From JAEUIX01 sp046156035 (lineage in GTDB: Bacteria > Planctomycetota > Phycisphaerae > Phycisphaerales > UBA1924): a stretch of DNA of 64,000 nucleotides. Shown piece after piece: positions 34,492 to 42,446 of the stretch (the first letter of the stretch is position 1; each line of letters begins with the position of its first letter). The stretch is taken from positions 1 to 64,000 of the forward strand of contig JBJXEW010000034.1 in the NCBI GenBank assembly GCA_046156035.1, in the 5' to 3' direction. The notes beneath the pieces were generated by a model. It was not told the origin of the DNA. It saw only the letters and a program-made list of their open reading frames with translations, and did no database searches. The translations under genes and the position numbers were made by a program.

Positions 34492-36267
34492 CTATTTCTG
34501 GGGCGAGTCGAGCGCCACGCTCGGACGGAAGTCTCGGATGACCTTGGACCCGACGGCGTAACTCTTGAGTTTCACGCCCAGACTGGGACGGAAGAGGAGC
34601 GTCAACTTCTGATCGGTGCGGCTTCGCGACATGCTTGGCAGGTCGTTGATCGAGGCGATGGGGCTGCCCGCGGTGTAGCGCAGGTGATGCTCGGTCGCGT
34701 CCTCGTAGATGAAGCCGATGGCCTGGAAGCGTTGGCCCGACTCGTCGATCAGCGCGGGCGGTCCATCGCCCGTCTGCGATTCGGGTGAGAGAAGACTGAA
34801 CTGCGTGGTCGGGCTCACGTCCACCTGGACGACGACGGTCGAGGCATCGACGCTCAGCCTCTCCACCAGCAGCGTCCGTTCCACGCCCTGCTGCGCCAGG
34901 TCGGAGGGCCTGAGGCGTGTTTCGCCGCTGACCACGAGGTTGGTGTCGCTCAACTCAAGGCCCGGTGCCTGGCCCTTGACGAGCCGCTTCGTCAGGCGGT
35001 TGCTGACCTGAAACTCCGCGTTGCCCCCGCCGCCGTCGGGAGCGCCGGTGAACGCCCGCGCGTTGGAGCGGTCGAGCGTGCCCCCGCCGGTGCCGGCGAA
35101 CAGGCTGCCCGAGCGGACGGCGTCGTCGCGCTCCGCCGCGCTGGCGTACTGGGCAAAGACGGGGATCGGTTGTTCCTTCGCGTCGTCGAACAGGCTGAGG
35201 CGGATGTTGCGCACGACGACCGCCAGGGGCGTGCTCCCGGGCGGCACGAGAAACTCAAAGCCGAAGGGCGGGTCGGCCGCGCCGCCGACGCTGCTGATGT
35301 AGACATCGCTCGCGTCGTAGCGCCAGCGGCCGCTCATCTTGCGGTCGCCCTGGGCCTGGCTGACGGCGGCGATGGGCTGCACGGCGGTGGAGGACCCGTC
35401 CGCATCGCGCACGATCAGTTGCACGTGGCCGCGCCCGAAGGCCACCTGGCCCACCTTCTCGCGCAGGCCAGCCTTGGTGCCCAGCACCACCCCCTCGATC
35501 TTGAAGTTGCCGGTGGGGGGGGTGCCGGTGATGTCGGCGGATTTCTGGATCACGCCGGGGTCGAACGTGTCGGCCAGCAGGGCCTGCGCCGGCAACGGCG
35601 CCTGGTCGGAGCCGACGGTGTAGCGCCCGATGACCACCGCGTCGTCGGGCCGGATGTTGTTCTTGAGCAGCATGCCCGCCGGGCCCAGGCGTGTCAGGAA
35701 GCCGCGGTCGGCCGGATTGGGCATGTAGACGGCCATCGGCGTGCCGCTGCGAAACGTGGTGGCCGAAAGACGCGAATACAGCCCGGCCACGATCCGGTCG
35801 GCCGGCACCCAGAGCGGGCTGGTCCGCACGAGCGCCCCGGATGCGCGCTCGTAGGTGATGGGCTGGGCGCCGAAGGTTTCACTGCCCCCGCGCAAGTGTG
35901 AGAGTGAGATCGCCAGCACGCCGGCCGTGATGAACCCGGCGATGGCCCCGCACACACCCCCGCCGGCGTAGTTCGCACCGTCGCTCACGATGATGTTCGC
36001 CCGCACCACCGTGGTGAACAGCGTGGAGAGCACCGCCACGCTCACCGTGAAGGGGACCGCCAAGCCGACCGCCCACGCGGCGTCGATGGCGAACTGCGAG
36101 GTGGTGTTGCTGAGGATCGCGTAGGCGGCCGTCTCCCAGAGGCCGAAGGCGATTGCGCCCGCGGCGATCACGCTCATCAGGTGCAGCAGGGCGTTGAAGA
36201 AGCCCCGCACAGACCAGATGTAGCCCACGAGGGCGATCGTCAGGATGACCAGCACGTTGAGGATCAT
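34492..36267 (-). CDS. CvpA-like membrane protein with large C-terminal domain
   Basis: The product has 591 residues. The first 170 resemble CvpA, with four membrane segments (LVILTIALVGYIWSVRGFFN and three more up to AGFITAGVLAISL). The remaining 420 residues are soluble, beta-rich and of no family I recognise; they contain FEFLVPPGSTPLAVVVRNIR and a C-terminal LLFRPSLGVKLKS segment. CvpA proteins are linked to colicin V production and envelope stress. The gene lies 85 bases downstream of the degenerate GspE-like gene on the same strand, so they may form an operon. Confidence 0.75.
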   Translation of the reverse strand: MILNVLVILTIALVGYIWSVRGFFNALLHLMSVIAAGAIAFGLWETAAYAILSNTTSQFAIDAAWAVGLAVPFTVSVAVLSTLFTTVVRANIIVSDGANYAGGGVCGAIAGFITAGVLAISLSHLRGGSETFGAQPITYERASGALVRTSPLWVPADRIVAGLYSRLSATTFRSGTPMAVYMPNPADRGFLTRLGPAGMLLKNNIRPDDAVVIGRYTVGSDQAPLPAQALLADTFDPGVIQKSADITGTPPTGNFKIEGVVLGTKAGLREKVGQVAFGRGHVQLIVRDADGSSTAVQPIAAVSQAQGDRKMSGRWRYDASDVYISSVGGAADPPFGFEFLVPPGSTPLAVVVRNIRLSLFDDAKEQPIPVFAQYASAAERDDAVRSGSLFAGTGGGTLDRSNARAFTGAPDGGGGNAEFQVSNRLTKRLVKGQAPGLELSDTNLVVSGETRLRPSDLAQQGVERTLLVERLSVDASTVVVQVDVSPTTQFSLLSPESQTGDGPPALIDESGQRFQAIGFIYEDATEHHLRYTAGSPIASINDLPSMSRSRTDQKLTLLFRPSLGVKLKSYAVGSKVIRDFRPSVALDSPQK

Positions 36268-36352
36268 GAACCGCTACTCCACAGGAATCGGGCACGAACA
36301 GGGCGGGGCCGTCAACGGGACACGAGAGCGGACAAGGGCTGAGGTTGCGGCG

Positions 36353-38143
36353 TCATGCCGCGGGGGCCGCGGGCTTGGCTGCCGGCGCGGCGGCGGAGGT
36401 GGGGGGGGCGGTGGGAGCCGCGATCCGCTGCACCTCTTCAACGGAAGAGATGCCTGCCACGGCCTTGCGGATGGCGGCTTGCTGGATGGTGGGTTGGCCG
36501 CGCTTGCGCATCGCCGCCCTGAGGGCGTTCACGTCGCCCTCCGCAATGCACTTCTTCTCCTCGTCGTCGATGCGGTAGACCTCGAAGCAGCCCTCTTGGC
36601 CCACGTAGCCCGTTCCGCCGCACTGCGGGCAGGTGATCGGCTCCTTGCTCTGCTTAGGGTCGATGACCTGCCCACCCTTCTTGAAGAGTTGCTGCACCTT
36701 CTCGCCGGAGGCCACGCCCATTTTTTTGAGCATGTCGGGCCCCGGCGGGTAGCCCACCTTGCAGTTGGTGCAGAGTCTTCTCACGAGACGCTGCGCCACC
36801 ACGCCGCGCAGGGTCTTGGCGCACTGAGCGTTGTCACCGACCGCCCGCATGTAGAGGTCCACCGCTTCCAGAGCGCCCGAAGCCTTGAGGCTCAGGTACA
36901 CGCGGCTGCGCTCGGCATCGACCTTTGCGACTTCTTTGGCCGTGGTCGCGTCGGGGCATTCGCCGATGGCCACGATGTCCGGATCGCGGCGCAGGATGGA
37001 GCGCACGCTGGTGGCGAAGTCTGCGCCCTCCACGTTGGGGTCGAAGAGCGTGTGCTTCACCCCCTCCATCGCCAGTTGCTGCTCCATTTCCACCGTCTGG
37101 ATGGAGTTGGTGTACGCGTCGTGCATTTGCAGCACGCTGTACATCGTGGTGGTGCGGCCCGCATCCGGGGGCGCGGCAAGCAGCACCACGCCGAGTTTCA
37201 CCGCGTCCGGGATGGGTGCCTCGTCGGGAGGTGGTGTCTTCGTCGTCTGCCCAGTCAAGATCTTCATCTCGGCCAACTGCTCGGGGAGAAGGCCCAGGTC
37301 GTCGGGCTTGCGCTTCACGGCCTTGTCCGGGTCCATCAGCAGCGTCATCTTCATCCCGCCGGTCACGCCGATCGTCGTCACGCGCACCTTCCACTTGCTC
37401 GAACCCATCTCGGCCGTGGTGTCGCCCATGCAGCGCTTGCGACGCTCGTTCTGGTCGAGTTTCGCGGCCTGCTTCCACAGGTCGATCACCTTGATCGCGA
37501 CAGGGCCCGGGAGTGTGTCGCCCGGGGTCTTCACGCCGTCCACGAGCATCTCGGCCTTGTAACTGCCGTCCTTGCTGGCCAAACCCAGTTCCACCTGCGT
37601 CGCACGCGCGGCCATGGCCTTGAAGAACAGGTCCTCTGCCGCCAGGCGCACCTGCAACTCGGGGCTCTCGGCCGGCGGCGCAGGAACCGTGGTCTTGTCC
37701 GGCAGGCGCATCGTCAGCCGCACCTCCGCCGAGCCCTTCTGCCCCTTCTTGGCCTTCTTCTCGCTCAGCATCTTGCCGAGTTTCGCGAACTCGATGCGGT
37801 GGGCCGCGGGCACGCGCGCATCCTTGTTGGCCACCTGCGGGTACCAGAAGAGGTCCACGCCCAGAATCACCAGCATGGCTACCCACCCGATCCAGAACGC
37901 CAGTTCGCCCTTGATCGGCACCAGCAGCGGCACCAGTACCGCGGCCAGCCCGCAGCAGAGGTGGATCGAGTTGTACTTCTGACGGGCGAGGTTCCAGCGG
38001 GCCGCGTGCTTGTCATAGATCGTCGAAACGATCCATCCCCAGGCGCCCAGCGTCACGAGCAGGATGAGGGGCTTCCACCACGACACCAGTGTGAGTGGCG
38101 TGCTGGCGAACAGAACGATCGAGTCGGCAAGCGATGCGCCCAT
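36353..38143 (-). CDS. Degenerate GspE/PilB-like protein with N-terminal membrane segments
   Basis: The product has 596 residues. Two to four membrane segments fill the first 100 residues, where secretion ATPases normally have a soluble MshEN domain. The C-terminal half follows the GspE fold, but the catalytic motifs are altered. Walker A reads APPDAGRT (residues 324-331, Arg for Lys), the Asp box reads VEMEQ, Walker B reads AIGECPD, and the His box is gone. The tetracysteine zinc motif is kept (CTNC at 458-461, CPQC at 505-508), as is QRLVRRLC. It is probably a non-hydrolysing structural or sensory relative. I chose the start at 38143, with GGAG 5 bases upstream, over an ATG at 38218. Confidence 0.8.
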   Translation of the reverse strand: MGASLADSIVLFASTPLTLVSWWKPLILLVTLGAWGWIVSTIYDKHAARWNLARQKYNSIHLCCGLAAVLVPLLVPIKGELAFWIGWVAMLVILGVDLFWYPQVANKDARVPAAHRIEFAKLGKMLSEKKAKKGQKGSAEVRLTMRLPDKTTVPAPPAESPELQVRLAAEDLFFKAMAARATQVELGLASKDGSYKAEMLVDGVKTPGDTLPGPVAIKVIDLWKQAAKLDQNERRKRCMGDTTAEMGSSKWKVRVTTIGVTGGMKMTLLMDPDKAVKRKPDDLGLLPEQLAEMKILTGQTTKTPPPDEAPIPDAVKLGVVLLAAPPDAGRTTTMYSVLQMHDAYTNSIQTVEMEQQLAMEGVKHTLFDPNVEGADFATSVRSILRRDPDIVAIGECPDATTAKEVAKVDAERSRVYLSLKASGALEAVDLYMRAVGDNAQCAKTLRGVVAQRLVRRLCTNCKVGYPPGPDMLKKMGVASGEKVQQLFKKGGQVIDPKQSKEPITCPQCGGTGYVGQEGCFEVYRIDDEEKKCIAEGDVNALRAAMRKRGQPTIQQAAIRKAVAGISSVEEVQRIAAPTAPPTSAAAPAAKPAAPAA

Positions 38144-38251
38144 GAAGGCTCCGGGGTCTGGGCCCTTGCGCGCTTCGCGCAACGGCCGGGCGTAAGGATA
38201 CCGGCACTCCGCGCTCAACGCGCGGCGGCGTGCCCTGCCCGGCCGCCGCCT

Positions 38252-39640
38252 TCACCGGGCGGCCGGCGCAAACAGGAAGTTCACGGGAGCCGGAAACCGG
38301 TCCGCCCACGCCGCTTCGTTGTGCTCGGTCCCTTCATCGCGGAAGAGAAACGTGCGGCCCGACCCCGCCGCCTCCTGCACGCGGGCCTGCACAAGGCCCT
38401 CGAACTTGCGGCACAACGCCACGTACGCGGCGTTCCCCGCGGCGGCCTTCTCGTCGGTGCCGAACTCCTTGCCCCCGTAGCCGAAGTAGATGCGCTTGGG
38501 CCAGGTCTTCTGCTTCTCAAAGAACGCCAGCACCGCCCCGTCGCCCAGCGTCCATGACGGGCTCTCCAGCAGCACGGCACCGAACTTCTCGGGGTGCTGG
38601 CACGCCGCGTGCATGGCGATGATCGCCCCCAAAGACGACCCGCCGATGGAGGTGTTCTCCGGGCCTGTCTTCACACGAAATCCGCGCTCGATCCGTGGCA
38701 TGACCTCGTCCACCACGAACCGCACGTACGCATCACCTGTGGGCTCCACGCCGGGCAGCACGCTGATGGGCAGGTACTCACTCGCACGCGCCCCACCGGC
38801 GTGCGGAATGCCGACGATGATGAAGGGTTGCACTTCGCCCGCGCCGATGAGCCGCGCCGCCGTCTCGTCCGCGCCCCACTCCGCCGGGATCGACGGCATC
38901 TTCATGAACAGGTTCTGCCCGTCCTGCATGTACAGCACGGGGTACGTGCGCGTGGTGCTCGCCGCGTCGTCATAGCCCGGCGGCAGCCACACGAGCACAT
39001 CACGTAGCGCGGGCACACCGCCGCCAGCCACCTGCACGCGCCGGATGGTGCCAGCCACATCCTTGATGTCGTAGTAGGGGTTCAGGTCGGGGCGTGCCGC
39101 GGAGTTGGGCCGCTGGTCCGACCACTTGGGCACCTCGAACTCAAAGACGGGCTTCTCGCCCGGCTTCAACTTGGACACGTCGATCGTCGGCAGCAGGCGG
39201 TTGGAGACATCGGTGAGGTCCGCGGCGGCTTCGCAGCGGTCCCACGAGCCGCGCGTGAACTTGAACTCGAGCGGGCCGTCCTTCGTCGGCTTGGGCAGTT
39301 CGATCTGCCAGCGCAGGTCGCTGCGTGCCGTGAGCACCTGCTTGGCATCGCCGGGGTCCCAGCCGTTGTGGCTGCTGGCCAGGTGAATGGGCGAGTCGGC
39401 GCTGGCGAGCCCGGCCAAGTCCTTGACCACCAGCACAAAGCCCTGCGCGAGTGACTCTGGCTTCACAAGGCTGGAGTTGGTGGCCGCTCCTCCTGCCGCG
39501 GGCTGCGTGCCGCGCTCTGCGCTGGCCAGGCGTGCCTCGCGTCGCTGTGAGGCCTCGTCGCTCGCGTAAGCGAAGAGTCCGCCGACGATCACAAAGGGTG
39601 CAACCAGCGTGGCCGTGAGAACGAATCGGTCTTTCTTCAT
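38252..39640 (-). CDS. Putative secreted esterase (esterase D/Fes-like) with N-terminal binding-like domain
   Basis: The product has 462 residues. The N-terminus has a signal/anchor segment (TATLVAPFVIVGGLFAYAS). Residues about 70-160 look like a starch-binding or E-set beta domain (HLASSHNGWDPGDAKQVL, LEFKFTRGSWDRCE). The C-terminal domain is an alpha/beta-hydrolase of the putative esterase family with nucleophile SIGGSSLGA, YPVLYMQDGQNLF and a plausible catalytic His in DEGTEHNEAAW. Relatives include feruloyl and enterochelin esterases. The substrate is not evident. Confidence 0.86.
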   Translation of the reverse strand: MKKDRFVLTATLVAPFVIVGGLFAYASDEASQRREARLASAERGTQPAAGGAATNSSLVKPESLAQGFVLVVKDLAGLASADSPIHLASSHNGWDPGDAKQVLTARSDLRWQIELPKPTKDGPLEFKFTRGSWDRCEAAADLTDVSNRLLPTIDVSKLKPGEKPVFEFEVPKWSDQRPNSAARPDLNPYYDIKDVAGTIRRVQVAGGGVPALRDVLVWLPPGYDDAASTTRTYPVLYMQDGQNLFMKMPSIPAEWGADETAARLIGAGEVQPFIIVGIPHAGGARASEYLPISVLPGVEPTGDAYVRFVVDEVMPRIERGFRVKTGPENTSIGGSSLGAIIAMHAACQHPEKFGAVLLESPSWTLGDGAVLAFFEKQKTWPKRIYFGYGGKEFGTDEKAAAGNAAYVALCRKFEGLVQARVQEAAGSGRTFLFRDEGTEHNEAAWADRFPAPVNFLFAPAAR

Positions 39641-39758
39641 GCAATCGCTCCGCGCTGATGCCGCGGCAAGCCACCCCTCCGGCGGGTGCCGCGGCGAGGC
39701 AGGAGATTAGGCCCGGTCGATGTGTCCGCATCCGATGCCTGTGGGCTGGCATCTCGAC

Positions 39759-40394
39759 TCACTTCGCGGCGGCGAAGTTCTTGGCCACCTCGGCCCAGTT
39801 CACGACGTTCCACCACGCGGCGATGTAGTCCACACGACGGTTCTGGTAGTTCAGGTAGTACGCGTGTTCCCATACATCGAGGCCCAGAAGGGGGGTGCCC
39901 GCGCAGCCGGCAACCCCCTCGCCCATGAGCGGGTTGTCCTGATTCGCGGTGCTGCACACCTTGAGTTTCCCGCCCGGCAGGGCGCACAGCCAGCCCCACC
40001 CGGACCCGAAGCGCCCCATGCAGGCCTGGGCAAACTGGTCTTTAAACGCCTGCAGCGAGCCGAAGGAGTTGTTGATGGCTTCACCGAGTGCGCCGGTCGG
40101 ATCTCCGCCGCCGCCCGCGCCAGCCGGGGCCATCACCCGCCAGAAGAGCGAGTGGTTGACGTGCCCCCCCAGGTTGTTGCGCACGGGGCCGCGTTTGTCG
40201 TCGGGAAGTTCCGAGAGTTTCGCGAGCGTTTGCTCGGCGGGCATGTCTGCCCAGCGCGTGCCTTCGAGCGCCTTATTGGCGTTGGTGACATACGCCGCGT
40301 GGTGCTTCTGGGAGTGGATCTCCATCGTCTTGGCATCGATGGAGGGCTCCAGGGCGTTGAGTGGATAGGAGATTGTCGGAAGGGTGTGCGACAA
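39759..40394 (-). CDS. Superoxide dismutase [Fe/Mn]
   Basis: The enzyme converts superoxide to hydrogen peroxide and oxygen. The 211 residues carry the metal ligands in HSQKHHAAYV, VNHSLFWRVM and DVWEHAYYLN, plus FGSGWGWLC. Fe and Mn forms cannot be told apart by eye. The conserved sequence begins LSHTLPTISYPL, with no ATG nearby; a TTG at 40394 has a strong GGAGG six bases upstream and is the best start. An ATG at 40442 would add a non-conserved 16-residue leader. A promoter lies at 40480-40507. Confidence 0.95.
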   Translation of the reverse strand: MSHTLPTISYPLNALEPSIDAKTMEIHSQKHHAAYVTNANKALEGTRWADMPAEQTLAKLSELPDDKRGPVRNNLGGHVNHSLFWRVMAPAGAGGGGDPTGALGEAINNSFGSLQAFKDQFAQACMGRFGSGWGWLCALPGGKLKVCSTANQDNPLMGEGVAGCAGTPLLGLDVWEHAYYLNYQNRRVDYIAAWWNVVNWAEVAKNFAAAK

Positions 40395-40479
40395 AGGGAA
40401 CCTCCGGGCGGTGGTATGGCATGCGTCTGGGAGAAGCCTCATGGCCTGCCGGGCCGAGAACGTGCGGTCCGAGAACGAA

Positions 40480-40507
40480 AGGATAGCCGCGAGTGATGGG
40501 CTGTGAA
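40480..40507 (-). promoter_or_regulatory. Promoter of superoxide dismutase
   Basis: On the minus strand TTCACA (40507-40502) and TATCCT (40485-40480) are spaced by 16 bases. This would give a leader of about 80 bases to the TTG start. Confidence 0.6.
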
Positions 40508-41109
40508 TCCGACGGGATCACGGGGTGGGTTGCAAACACACTACGAACGGCGAGGAATTCTGCTCGGTTCGTACAATATCGTTCAAATCGTCCAAATCTG
40601 CATTGCCGCCTGCTGAATTTGGGGGTACATTGTGCAAAGCACTTGCAGGTTCTTGGCCCGTCCGTATACTGGTTAGCAGTTATAAACATGAACGGAACTT
40701 GGCCGTTCATGCACGGTTCAGCCGCTATTCGCTGTGACGTACATCCCGCCCGATCCCCGCGTCAAGTCGCTGGGTCGGGCTATCAAGCAGGAGCCGTTTT
40801 TCCCACGAATCCGCCAAAGGACGAAACGTTCACCGATGGCCTGCGTATGAGTAGGGGAGGCCGCTGAGCGAGGTACGGCCGGGGCTTGCCCCGGCGGTGC
40901 AGAGTTGCAGGCTCGGGGCTCATTGATTCCAATGGGTCGTTGGGCGGCGGCGTGGGAGACCCTCGTTGCGAGGACGCGAGTGCGTCCGGCGTGGGTCAGT
41001 CGGACGGATGCCGAACAGGCCAGGAGGCTTGGTCGGATTGGACGAAAGGCCGAGTGTGAAACGGCTTGAAGGCAAAGTGACGCGGACCACCGCGAATCGA
41101 AAGGACAGC
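40508..41109 (+). promoter_or_regulatory. Long AT-richer leader of the sigma-factor gene with promoter and hairpin
   Basis: This 600-base region has no convincing protein gene. It is AT-richer than its flanks around 40541-40740 (29 of 60 bases GC in 40561-40620). TTGCAG (40643-40648) and TATACT (40665-40670), spaced by 16 bases, make a good promoter. A perfect 9-bp hairpin follows at once (CATGAACGG at 40687, loop of 7, CCGTTCATG to 40711). Transcription from this promoter would leave a leader of about 430 bases before the ATG at 41110, or produce a separate small RNA. Confidence 0.6.
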
Positions 41110-42297
41110 ATGACCGCCCTCGCCCCCTCTAACCCCGGACCGCTCGAGCAGCATCGACGGCGCAGCCGCGTCGATTTTTCTGATGCGCCCCCGGCGACGG
41201 TTGCTTCGTCCTCCAAGAGGGGGGCGTCGCGTGCTGGTGTGTCAGCCCGTGCCAAGGTGGGTGTTCCTGCACCGGTCGTGGTGAAGCGCGTGCGCAAACT
41301 GAGCGCCGATGACGAGATGCTTCTCAACGGCCTCATGTCCAGCGAGCAGGATTTTATCGACAGCCCCGCCTTCTACGAAGAGCAGGCCACGCTGAAGATC
41401 TACGACGAAGCGCCTGACATTCAGAAGCCCGACACGAGTTGGTACCACCCCGTGATGGACGACCTCTCCGGTCGCACGCGCACCATCAAGACGGCCCAGC
41501 AGGTCATCCTCACCGGTGCCGAAGAGAAGGTGCTCTTCCACCAGTTCAACTACGCGCGCTACCGCATCTGGAAACTCCAGCAGGAAGTCTGGGCGACACC
41601 CGCGCGCAAGCCCACGCCGCAGCAGGCCGACGACATCCTCTCCTGGCACCGTCGCGGCGATCTCATCCGCCAGCAGATCGCCAACACCAACCTCGCGCTC
41701 GTGCTGGCCATGGCCAAACGCACGCGCATGAGCGAGGTCGACTTTGCCGATCTCGTGAGCGAGGGCAACATGGCCCTGCTCCGCGCGGTGGATAAGTTCG
41801 ATGCCGGACGCGGCTACAAGTTCAGCACCTACGCCTGCCGCGCCATTCTCAAGGCCTTCAGCCGCCAGGGCATGAAGTTGAGCAAGTACCGCCAGCGCTT
41901 CCCGACGGATTTCGACCCGAAGTTGGAACGGTCCAACTTTCTCGAGACCAAGCGGAGCACGTTCGAGAAGGACGCCGCTGAGGAAGTGAAGCGCATCGTG
42001 CTCAACAACCGCGCCGAACTGACGGACGTGGAGCGCACCGTGATCGAGCACCGCTTCGGGCTCGAGAGCGGCGAGCAGGACAAGCCGATGACCCTGGAGC
42101 AGGTGGGCCAGATCATCGGCGTGACGAAGGAGCGTGTGCGCCAGATCCAGAACAAGGCCATGGAGAAGATCCGCCTTGAACTGGAGGCCAAGTTCCTGGG
42201 CAACCGCGAGGCCAAGCAGGCCGAGGCCCAGGCTGGCGCGGGCGCGGGCGGCGAGGCCACGCAGCCCAGCCTCGAGCAGATCGTCATCAACAACTGA
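41110..42297 (+). CDS. RNA polymerase sigma-70 family factor (primary-like)
   Basis: The product has 395 residues. Region 2 is clear (IANTNLALVLAMAKRTRMSE, DLVSEGNMALLRAVDKFD, YKFSTYACRAILKAF), and region 4 ends with the helix-turn-helix TLEQVGQIIGVTKERVRQIQ and NKAMEKIR, as in primary or group 2 sigma factors. Region 3 is short and unusual. The N-terminal 80 residues are Ser/Ala/Arg-rich without a family. The ATG at 41110 follows AAGGA. The long leader suggests post-transcriptional control. A strong terminator follows. Confidence 0.9.
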   Translation: MTALAPSNPGPLEQHRRRSRVDFSDAPPATVASSSKRGASRAGVSARAKVGVPAPVVVKRVRKLSADDEMLLNGLMSSEQDFIDSPAFYEEQATLKIYDEAPDIQKPDTSWYHPVMDDLSGRTRTIKTAQQVILTGAEEKVLFHQFNYARYRIWKLQQEVWATPARKPTPQQADDILSWHRRGDLIRQQIANTNLALVLAMAKRTRMSEVDFADLVSEGNMALLRAVDKFDAGRGYKFSTYACRAILKAFSRQGMKLSKYRQRFPTDFDPKLERSNFLETKRSTFEKDAAEEVKRIVLNNRAELTDVERTVIEHRFGLESGEQDKPMTLEQVGQIIGVTKERVRQIQNKAMEKIRLELEAKFLGNREAKQAEAQAGAGAGGEATQPSLEQIVINN

Positions 42298-42320
42298 TCG
42301 CCCGGATCGTTGAAAGAGCC

Positions 42321-42350
42321 AACCCCGGCCACCGTGGCCGGGGTTTTTTT
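42321..42350 (+). terminator. Strong intrinsic terminator of the sigma-factor gene
   Basis: An 11-bp perfect stem (AACCCCGGCCA with TGGCCGGGGTT) closes a 3-base loop and runs into seven T residues. Confidence 0.95.
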
Positions 42351-42446
42351 GCGATCGCGCAGGCACCTGCACCACCCACGCCCCGGGCAGCGGGAACCCC
42401 GATCCAACCGGCCGCGTATAGGCTCCTAACCCCGCAGGAGCCCCCC

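Noticed and set aside
36245..38557. A 770-codon plus-strand frame opposite the GspE-like gene
   Set aside because: No domain, His/Arg-rich, antisense to a gene with recognisable zinc and secretion-ATPase features.
39640..39653. A fifth LacI-type operator at the esterase start
   Set aside because: TGCAATCGCTCCGC matches only the first half of TGnAAnCGnTTnCA; three constrained bases in the second half differ.
40525..40737. A 70-codon frame in the sigma-factor leader
   Set aside because: It spans the promoter, has no ribosome-binding site and no similarity I recognise. The region is better read as a leader.
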